A DNA stretch of 64,000 bases from Acorus gramineus (taxonomy: Eukaryota; Streptophyta; Magnoliopsida; Acorales; Acoraceae): NCBI GenBank assembly GCA_030737835.1, contig CM060849.1, positions 6,200,001 through 6,264,000 on the forward strand, written 5' to 3'. Shown one piece after another: positions 25,180-33,701 of this stretch. Below the pieces are notes generated by a model that worked only from the letters and a program-made list of their open reading frames with translations, had not been told where the DNA came from and made no database searches. The position numbers were made by a program, and so were the translations under genes. Positions within the stretch are counted from its first letter, which is position 1; each line of letters opens with the position of its first letter.

Positions 25180-25733
25180 TCTGTGGCCTCAACCCCAGCA
25201 CCCATGGCCTCTTCGGCCTCAAGCCCAACACCCACACCCTCCTCCCCACCTACGGCACCGGAGGCTAACACCTCATAGTCCTCCATAGCCCTCCTCACAT
25301 TCTCCTCACCCCTCACCTGGGTCTCACTCTCACCGAGACCCCCCTCATCCTTGCCAAAAAGCTCGCTTAAGATACAGGCTTGCTCCTCACTAATACCCAC
25401 CACCCTCTCGGCTCCAACCTCTCTAACAACACCCTCAGCCGACCCTCCAGCCTCCAAACCTGCGCCCTCGGCCACCACCAATGGACCCCCACGCCTCCTC
25501 TTGCGTGTATACCCTATCACACCAGTCCCTACCCCCGGGACAGCCCCCAAGGATGCACCCGCACCTCCACCCGCGCCCGCCAAAGGCATCTCCGCCGTTT
25601 GGGTCACCTCCTCCGTGAACCTCCTCTCTACTCCGTCACTCTCCGACGAGCTGGACCCTGAGACAGCCCCTCTCTGCTCTCGGGAAGACCTGAGGCACTT
25701 CATCATCGAAGCTGACCTCTTCCCCTTCGTCAT
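25180..25733 (-). pseudogene. First exon of the antisense PMD gene of element G, 5' part
   Basis: From ATG at 25,733 (MTKGKRSASMMKCLRSSREQ) the frame runs leftwards through a Ser/Glu-rich stretch, a basic patch YTRKRRRGG (possible nuclear signal) and a Gly/Glu/Val-rich acidic region to 25,180, where LTR C interrupts. Across the inserted LTRs the coding sense resumes at 15,541 with more acidic residues in a compatible frame. An upstream in-frame ATG at 25,823 would add 30 residues; I prefer 25,733 because the added residues are hydrophobic and unlike the rest. No known domain lies in this exon; it belongs to the PMD gene by position, strand and continuity. Confidence 0.6.
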
Positions 25734-26609
25734 CTCCTCCGATTTCACTAAAAAGAAAACCCCAAAGGAAACTGGGGCTTCGAAATCAAGAAGAAAGGAA
25801 TGATCTAGGGAAAAATTAGGCAAATCAAAGCCAAGAAATCCAAGTTTTTTCCGTTTAAAACGAAGAAGATGAAGTATTGGAGGGAGAGGAACCGTTTTGA
25901 AAACGTGCAGGAGAGAGAGGGTCCTTTTTTGGTTATAAGGGACCCAGTCGGCCGGCGGCTACTCGCGAGTAACTGCCCTTTGTCCGACGGCTAAATACAA
26001 TTAGCCGCCCCTCTCTACCAGCTAAACACAACTAGCCGCCCCCTGCCAACTTCTCAAAACACACTTATTTTCAAAGTTTTCTATAAAAAAACAACCATGT
26101 ATTGGTTTATTTCCAAGTCTTACTTGATCAAACACAACTCTCTCAAAGTTTTACCACAAATTCCAAAATACCGTTCAGTTCAAATTTCCTCAGTTCTGGT
26201 TCTTTTCCAGAATCTTTGTCTTTTGAATGATCCAATTCACCAAATCAAACACACCTTTTCTTTCTTTCTGTCGGTGATATCCCCTCTTTGCTGAGCGACC
26301 CAAGCACGGGTACGGTAGGCACAAGGAAACTGACGCTGGGCTGCTCCGTGCACGATGGCTAAGAACCACGACCAAGGGTTGGATCACTCGCTTCTTTACT
26401 TTTACTCACTCTCCCACCTGGATCACTCCTTAGATAACCATTCTAGTCAAAATCCAGCCTCTGATGACATAAATTACCTCCCTGAATGGTATTTGGCCAT
26501 GTGTCCTGAACTTCTTGAAGATTGGGTCGGCCAAAATAAGTGTCTCTTTTCTCATCATCGATCGAAGTCTTTTTGTTTCACACAAAGACTCCGTCTGATG
26601 AGGGACTAT
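25734..26609 (+). other. 3' internal end of element G, with hairpin and polypurine tract
   Basis: No gene on the + strand. A hairpin GGCGGCTACTCGCGAGTAAC at about 25,955-25,978 and a TAGCCGCCCC motif near 26,020 lie upstream of the antisense PMD gene. Just before the 3' LTR is the purine-rich GATGAGGGACTATTG (about 26,598-26,610), a plausible polypurine tract for plus-strand priming. The short open frame at 26,355-26,720 crosses into the LTR and is not convincing. Confidence 0.5.
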
Positions 26610-27375
26610 TGTAGATACCCTAATTTTGACCGTCCAAAGAAAAGAAATTTACTTCAAGTAATATTGAAAACAACCACATTTGGACATTCAATAGAAAACT
26701 CCCTCAGAAACCGAAACTGAAAACCCTGAAGTCCAACACTTAGAAATATATCTGAGCCTGGACAGGGGCGGCTACTTGAGAGTAGCCGCCCCATACCAGG
26801 CGGCTAGTTTCAACTAGCCGCCCCCCTGACCAACCCCAAACCGCCTTCTTGGATGGGACATAAAGCAAGCATGATTGCGGCGGATTGTCCCTTCTAGCCG
26901 CCCCATCTCAGCCGGTTCATCCTTAGTAACTGACCCAAGCCACCGCTTGTCAGAGATGGGACATATGGCAGGTTATGATGGGGGCGGCTACCTGAGAGTA
27001 GCCGCCCCTCACTGGGCGGCTAAATACCATTAGCCGCCCCTCACCTGGACACTGTCAGAACAAAAGATCTAAGGGGAGGTCAAATCAAGCACCTTATTAC
27101 CCATTTTGATCTATTGTCCAGTGGACATTCCCACACCCCTTTTTTACTATAAATAGGGGGGCAACCAACATCATCCATAATAATCAATACACATTCAATA
27201 CCCATCAATAACCCCCAACCACCCACATTCCCAACCATCAAGCCACACCACCACCTCAAACCCTTGAGAGAAAAGTGAGAGAAAAACCCATTTCCTACAC
27301 CAAATCCACTCTCCAAAACCCAGGTTAAACCTAGCTTAACCTCTGCCAAACACCCAAATCAAACCCTACCCAGGT
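26610..27375 (+). mobile_element. 3' LTR of Ty3/gypsy element G
   Basis: It begins TGTAGATACCCTAATTTTGA directly after a polypurine-like tract and is nearly identical to 1,444-2,213. TATA box TATAAATAG at 27,148-27,156. Hairpins are better preserved here: 26,765-26,792 (12-bp stem, TGAG loop), 26,981-27,008 (11-bp stem) and 27,014-27,039 (10-bp stem). The shared sequence stops at CCCAGGT near 27,375. High identity to the 5' copy supports one element about 25.9 kb long including nested insertions. Confidence 0.8.
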
Positions 27376-27631
27376 TCTTCCCAAATTGAACTAGACACCA
27401 GGCGGTTACCCACAACTAGCCGCCCCCACCATGTGGCTAAAACCAACTAGCCGGCCCTTTCCTAGCCTACCTCAAGCCCTAATTCTCCTTTAGTCAGGTT
27501 CCAGAAGCAGAAGATGATCCATGTCTTCACCTCTGTGTACGACATATCCGTGTCTTAGAGCAGAGACCCCACAAACTCTCCACGAAGGCGATCAAATCCG
27601 CCCCAACTTTTCCTGCTTTTTGAGAAAAGCA
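27376..27631. other. Sequence between LTR G and element H gag
   Basis: It holds another hairpin-type motif (GGCGGTTA...TAGCCGCCCC near 27,400-27,425 and TAGCCGGCCC near 27,450) and then leader-like sequence. It is probably retrotransposon leader; no gene seen. Confidence 0.4.
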
Positions 27632-29330
27632 GGTGGCGATCACAACCCCCCTGAATCCTCCTGAGGACCCGTTGGTCGCCCCAGCCAGGAACGAAAAACC
27701 CCCACCACCCCTTCCGAGAGACGATCCGACCAAGCCCGCCAAGGCGCAGCTCTCCGGATCCGAGCCTCTGAAGAACCCCCACACACGCACCACAGACCAC
27801 CGGAGGAGGAGCCGAAGAGGAAGGAAGAGAGGGCCCCTACCCTTTCATTCCCCTTTTTTCCTTTCGAAATCCGATACCGACACACCCAACACTAGAGGGA
27901 GGCCGCAACTTCGCTAAGGAGTTTGAGGAGATGAATCAAAGATATCATCATCTTGAGAACCTGATGGAGGAATTCCTGAAGCGGCCAAGTGTCATGCAGC
28001 CACCACCTCCTGCGGAAGTACAAAATCTGGAGGATCCGATCGGAATGGAGGCTAACCCACGAGATCAGAACCGGCAGAGTCGACGAGCCAATGGCAGGAG
28101 TGGTGAATCAGTGTACTCCTCCGTAGGTGAACATAGGCGACAAGAGAAAGAACCTGTCCGGTCAGCCTTTCCACCTGAGGGAACCCAAGCCAAGCCAAAC
28201 AAGGAACCGTCTAGGCGTGGACAATTCCGAAGTCCAAGCCATTACTCAACATCGTCAGATGATGTCTACGAAGGTGAACGACCTGGTCGAACAAGCCGAA
28301 CGTATAGGAGCGAGATGACAAACACCCGCGATCGTGACTTCATCGCCAGAGAGTTGAAGGGATTCAAATCGCCGTTTGTTCAACATATCTTGCACAGTAC
28401 TCCACCCAAGAAGTTTGTCCAACCCAAGTTCTGACTATACAATGGGACTACTGACCCGTTTGATCATGTGTTGAGTTTTTGGCATGCCAAGGCTCTGTAC
28501 GAATAGTACGACAAGCTCATGTGTAGAATGTTCCCATTCATTCTGGAGGGGGTAGCCCTCAACTGGTTCCATCAACTTCCCGGCGGATCAAGCCGATGTT
28601 TTGAGGCACTCGAAACTCTGTTTGCCCAACATTTCATATGTAGTCGGAAACAGAAAAAAGATCTAGGCGACCTCATGAAGGTGCACATGCAGCCTAGAGA
28701 ATCAATTCGTTGTTATGTTGACCGCTTCCACCTCCTTAAGTTCAAAGTCGACAAGTGCGATTTCAACGCTGCAGTCATGGCATTATGAAACGGTCTACCT
28801 CCCAAGCATGAACTAAGGAATTCCTTGGTGAAAAAGGTTCATGAGTCTCTGAATGAGCTGATGTGCCGAGCAGAGAAGTATGCCAAGGTGGAGGACGAGG
28901 CCACTTCATTACAACCACAAGCAGTGGCGACGGTCTCCAAAAATCCTCCAACAAAGGAGGATAAAGGACGCAAACCGCGGGGTGACACTAAAGGTAACCC
29001 AACGACCAATGAGGTTAGGGAGGAGTGCCAGTACCCCAAATTTACTCTGCCGCTTGTTCAAATCCTAGAAAAGATAAAGGATGCGCCCTTCTTTCAATGG
29101 GCGTCCCCGATGAAAAGCGATCCGGCCACCAAGGACAATGGCCTCAAGTGCGATTATGATAGGGACTATGGACATCAGATGGGGAAATGCCGAACATTTA
29201 AAAGGGTTCTTAGAGGTGATGGTCCGCAAAGGGCGACTCTAGGAGTTCGTAGACACCGAAGTCGGGAAAAGACCCAAGAAACACGTAATCGCGGTAGCCC
29301 CATCACACGAGGCAGGAGTTATTGATATGA
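27632..29330 (+). pseudogene. Decayed gag of Tat-like Ty3/gypsy element H
   Basis: Broken frames give a Pro/Arg-rich N-terminus (27,633-27,914), then EMNQRYHHLENLMEEFLKRP, the gag core LYNGTTDPFDHVLSFWHAKA, MFPFILEGVALNWFHQLP, LFAQHFICSRKQKKDLGDL and ESIRCYVDRFHLLKFKVD. A C-terminal segment with QILEKIKDAPFFQW and KCDYDRDYGHQMGKC (zinc-knuckle-like) follows. This order is typical of Tat-lineage gag. In-frame stops occur near 28,432, 28,506 and 28,786, and the frame shifts near 27,915 and 29,220. The + strand pieces are collinear, so this is one decayed gene and not several small ones. Confidence 0.8.
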
Positions 29331-29448
29331 TTTGTGGAGGGCTACCAGCTTTGAAAAATCCCAAATCGATCAAGCGAGTTGAAAAGAGGAGCTGGGGCCA
29401 TAGCGAAGTTTTGCAAGTCGATCAGGCAGCCCGGCTAATTACTAAAAG

Positions 29449-29840
29449 ATGAAGGTCGAAGACCCAGGGCTCATAAAATTTTTCGATGATGATTTGGCCG
29501 ATGTCTCCATACCACATAGTGATGCTCTCGTTATCACTTTGTGTATAGCAAATTATGACGTGAAAAGAATACTAATTGACACGGGGAGTTCGGCTGATAT
29601 TTTGTTCATGCAACCTTATATCAAAATGGGTTAGAAGCACTCTAGTCTCGAGCCAATGCAAGGTCCGCTGATTGCTTTTAACGTAAGCCAAGCCATCCTA
29701 GCAGGGCGAATAAGCCTACCTGTACGGGCAAGAGAAGAAATAGTCATGACGGTGTTCACGGTCATGGACTTCCCTTCCCCCTACAATGCCATCATGGGCC
29801 GTACCTGGTTAGGGGCAATGAGGGCCAAACCTTCAACTTA
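29449..29840 (+). pseudogene. Aspartic protease of element H
   Basis: The frame gives FFDDDLADVSIPHSDALVIT, then the active-site motif ILIDTGSSADILF, and after a TAG near 29,632 continues with PLIAFNVSQAILAGRISLPV and YNAIMGRTWLGAMRA. This is the retropepsin of Tat-type Ty3/gypsy elements (DTGSSAD catalytic motif, IIGR-x-W C-terminal motif). It sits between gag and RT as expected. The catalytic Asp is present, but the stop and missing continuity make it a pseudogene. Confidence 0.85.
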
Positions 29841-29970
29841 ACACTAGCAGTTGCGTTTCTCGACCTCTCGTAGAATTATGGAAATAAGAGGCGACCAATC
29901 CATTCCAAAAAGGTGTTATGCCATCGCCACTTTCGGCAAAGCTCTAGCTGAGGAGCAACCTGGAATTGTA

Positions 29971-30162
29971 GATGACATACACCCATAAAGATAGCAATTA
30001 CTGGCTGATCGGGTCAAGGCTGATGAGGCCCAACCCGATCTTGCTGAGAGAGTTGTGGAAGACCTAGATGACATACACCCATAAAGATAGCAATTACTGG
30101 CTGATCGGGTCAAGGCTGATGAGGCCCAACCCGATCTTGCTGAGAGAGTTGTGGAAGACCTA
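29971..30162. repeat. 96-bp perfect tandem duplication in element H
   Basis: Copies at 29,971-30,066 and 30,067-30,162 begin GATGACATACACCCATAAAG and appear identical. The unit is 32 codons long and lies between protease and RT. Confidence 0.9.
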
Positions 30163-30437
30163 GAGAAAATCTTTATTAGCCCCCTCGAACCGGAGAAGTA
30201 TTTCCTTATCGGTACTGCATTAAGTAAAAATGAAAGGGAAAGTCTAATCAATCTGCTCCACAAGCATGTTGACGTGTTCGCATGGAAGCCGTCTGATATT
30301 CAAGGCCATGATCCAGATGTGGTTTGCCACCGATTGTGCATCTTTCCCTTAGTACAACCTGTCAAATAGTGGCAAAGGCGAGTAGCCCTAGTTCACACGG
30401 AGGCAATTAAGGAAGAGGTGGAGAAGCTCTTGGCTGC
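30151..30437 (+). pseudogene. Start of reverse transcriptase of element H, upstream of LTR D
   Basis: The frame reads EKIFISPLEPEKYFLIGTAL, LLHKHVDVFAWKPSDI and, after a TAG near 30,367, VHTEAIKEEVEKLLAA, the N-terminal RT region of Ty3/gypsy pol. At 30,437 the codon is split by solo LTR D and resumes at 33,625 with AGFIREVRYLDWMANTVVVL. The polymerase catalytic motif (YxDD) is not present in either piece. Confidence 0.85.
30433..30437. repeat. Target site duplication GCTGC (left) of LTR D
   Basis: GCTGC precedes TGTTATATATG at 30,438 and follows GGGGCGTGACA at 33,625-33,629. Removing D and one copy restores the RT reading frame. Confidence 0.95.
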
Positions 30438-33400
30438 TGTTATATATGTGTCACTTTTTGCCTGCTGGTAACCATTGGAGCATTTTGGCAGTTTTTGAGT
30501 TTTTTCGTTTTTCGATCGGAACCACTAAAATTTTGGACTGTTAGCTATCGTCCTGTGTTTGAGGACTCCGATTGAAAATCTAACTGCATATTATGTGTCC
30601 TGGTGCCATTCTAAGCCACTCACGAAAATTTCATCGATTTCCGGTAACGTTTCTGAAATTTCACAGTTTCGCGGCGTATCCGGGTTTTGACCGAGCGAGA
30701 AGTCATTGGGAGAGTTGACTCGGTCAAAGTGGGCCCATGACTTGGTCAACCCTTTTTTTTTTTGTGTGGTTGGGTTGACCTAAGTCAAATCCAACTTAAA
30801 GCCTTTAATCCTCACTTAACCTAGCTTAAGCCCTAATTAATGTTGGTTTGACCTACTTAAGTGGGTAGCAATCTTACCCTACACTATTCATCATCTTCTC
30901 AAACTCACTTTCTCTCTCCCCCTCTCTCCCTTTCTTAGTTTTGAGCCACCTAGGGTACTCAAAGCTTAAAACCCAAAACATAGAAAGGTTAGATCCGGTC
31001 CCGATCTACACCCCGGTGTTTTCGGATTCGAATTCCGAGGTGTTTAGCCCCTTCTCCCCCTCTCTTTTCTCCCCTGATTTGAGCCATTTCGAGGGCTAGG
31101 GAGGAGCTCGGCGGTGGAGGTCTTTGGGGAGGTGTTTCAGTGCGCGGAGAGCAACCGAACTTCCCTTCCTTCCCTTGGTAAGCTCCTTTTCCTTCTTTTT
31201 TTGGCTTAGATGCTTGTTAGGAGGGTGGTTTTGAGGTTGGGTGGTGGTCGGCGGCTGTGGGTGGCTGTCGGTGGTGGTTGGGGGCGGTCGGAGGCCATTG
31301 GTGGCCGGTGGTTGGTGGTAGAGGAGCTCGGGCAGGGAGGTTGGCAGTCCCGGGCAGCAGGCAGCACAGGCAGCGCATCAGGCAGGCGCAGCAGGCGTGC
31401 AGCGGCAGGGCGCGCGCGTGCGCGCGGACGTGCGCGCGGGCGTGTGCTCGGGTGGCGCCGGCGCAGGTGTGCTGGGCGCTGGGCGTGCTGGGCGTGCTGG
31501 GCGCTGGGCGTGCTGGCTGTGTGGGGCGCTGGGCGCTGAGCACCGTGCAGGAGCATGTGTGCGGGGCGCTGGGCAAGGGCGCAGCGCGCAGTGAGGCGAG
31601 GCGAGCGGTGGTGCGCGCGGGGTCACAGCGAGGCGAGCGGTGGTGCGCGCGGGGTGTGCGCGCGCGGCGAGGCGAGCGGTGGGGCGCGCGGGGTGCGTGG
31701 CGAGGAAAGCGGTGGTGCGCGCGGGGTGTGCGCGCGCGGCGAGGCGAGTGGTGGTGCGTGTGGAGTGCTCGCGGGGCGAGGCGCGGGGCGCGGGCCGTGC
31801 GGGTGTGCGCGCGGGCTGTTGCGCGGCGAGCGCGCGGTGCACCCGGGGTGATCCGGCAGGGAGTCCGGACGTGCAGGCTGGGCTCGGCATTGCGCCTGGC
31901 CGCGCGGGCCGGAGCTCGGCTATGCGCCCGGGGCGGGTGGCTGTGCGAGCGGCTGCCCGGTGGTGCAGGAGTGAGCCAGGGTGCTCGGGCTAGCGTGCGT
32001 ACGGGCCGTATGTACGTTTGCCCGAGTGTTGTGGATTTTTAGAGTATTTTTGGTATACTTGTGGATTTTACTCACCAAGTTGATACCCTGTCTTGCAGAT
32101 CTTGACGGACGGTCGCGCGACGACCCGACTTCCTGTGAGTGGGACAATCCAACCCAGTTGAGAGGCGCTATACGCACTTGGGCGTATACCGTCCTCCCCT
32201 GGGGCACCATAGATTAATATTAACCTGTTTAATATGTAATCCATGCAGCATGATTGATATGTAGTATGCATGCTACCCTAGACTGAGTATGTTAGGGACT
32301 TGCACCCTTAGGTTGTGTAAGGGCCATGCATCTTGTCATCTTATTATCATGCTAGGAAAGCCTCGGCCTTTGTATGCGTCCTATTAGTTTAATTGTTAAA
32401 TTAAATGCAACTGGTAATATTATAGCATGCCTTAGGGAATATTAAGGGGCCTTGCGAGGTCAACATTGAGACCCGGGCTAGGGTGCTCCGTGTTCCTTGT
32501 TTGGTTGTCGGGACGTCCTATATCGGGACCTCATGGTGCCCTCCCAAGGTTTCTTTTCCCGTCTATATTTAATGCATGTTCCCCGCATCTTGGTTATGCG
32601 CCCTGGAGGAATTCTGATGAATTCAAGACACTAGAGTTGTAGAGATGTGTTGTCAGCGGATCCGAGTGGATCATATGCGTGTGGGTAGGCTGTTCCTCTT
32701 CCCTTCGTTGGATCCGTGTAGGGACTCCTCAGCGTTAGACAGGCTATCCTGACAGAGGGCTCCCATCAGTAGGCACCTCCTGATCTTGGACTCGGACTGT
32801 GCTGAATGTGGGAGTAGACCAGGCAAGCTACGGTGTGGAGGAGAGGCTATCGGTGGACCAAGGATGATTAACAGCCTAGTCAGTCCCAATATCCTATGTC
32901 ACCTATTGAGGGGTGAGGGTGAGGGTGTATGATTGTGTATGGATGAATATCAGTCCCAATATCCTATGTCACCTATTGAGGGGTGAGGGTGAGGGTGTAT
33001 GATTGTGTATGGATGTTTATCAGGCTAGTCAGTCCCAATATCCTATGTCACCATATTGAGGGGTGAGGGTGAGGGTGTAGTGGGTTGGCGATAGCGACCC
33101 CCTGGCCTGTATAGCTGTTGCCATTTTGTGGCTTTTAATAATGTGATTGTGGTTAATATATCTGTGATGCATGGGTTGTGCTGTTCACTGAGCGTGTGGC
33201 TCACCCCTCGCATGATATTTTTCCAGTGATTACTGAGGAGGACTTGAAGGAGGAGCTCCCTGAGCGACTGCACCAGTAGCGGAGTAGCGCTACGTCCCGC
33301 GAGTTGAGGCCATCAGCATCCTTCCTTTTTATTGTATGTATATATTTCTATTCTTGGGCACTCAGTTTGGATTGTATATGGTTGTATGTATGTATATTGG

Positions 33401-33624
33401 CTCTCACAGAACATTTGATTTGTATCGAGTCTGTAGTATGTTTTTGGATTACAGACTCAGTCTTTTAGCTTCCGCATCTGTGTATATATTATGTCAGCCT
33501 TGCTTTCATCTCTGTTGTTGTCATTTTAGTTGTTGTTAGAGTGATTTATTGACTCCCTGTTTAGACTGCTGATATCTTGTATACACTTGCCGCGACCCGG
33601 GGACGGCCGCCCTGGGGCGTGACA
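30438..33624 (-). mobile_element. Solo LTR copy D (3,187 bp)
   Basis: Reverse-oriented member of the family: + strand TGTTATATATGTGTCAC at the left, GGGGCGTGACA at the right, perfect GCTGC target duplication. It contains the conserved GAAATTTCATCGATTTCCGG-type block near 30,620, a GC-rich core at about 31,370-31,990 and G-rich tracts at 32,909-33,080. No internal region. Long open frames over 31.2-32.0 kb (Gly/Arg/Ala/Cys-rich) come from composition. Confidence 0.95.
32881..33080. repeat. 70-79-bp tandem repeat with G-quadruplex motif, 3 copies
   Basis: Copies begin CAGTCCCAATATCCTATGTC at 32,881, 32,951 and 33,030. Each contains GGGGTGAGGGTGAGGGTG on the + strand. Confidence 0.9.
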
Positions 33625-33701
33625 GCTGCAGGGTTCATCCGAGAAGTGCGATACCTCGACTGGATGGCCAATACTGTGGTGGTGCTTAAAAAGAATAATA
33701 G
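33625..33701 (+). pseudogene. Reverse transcriptase of element H, fragment downstream of LTR D
   Basis: It opens with the GCTGC duplication and continues AGFIREVRYLDWMANTVVVL KKNN in frame with the piece ending at 30,437, then stops abruptly at the junction with truncated LTR E near 33,702. The rest of pol is missing from the window. Confidence 0.85.
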
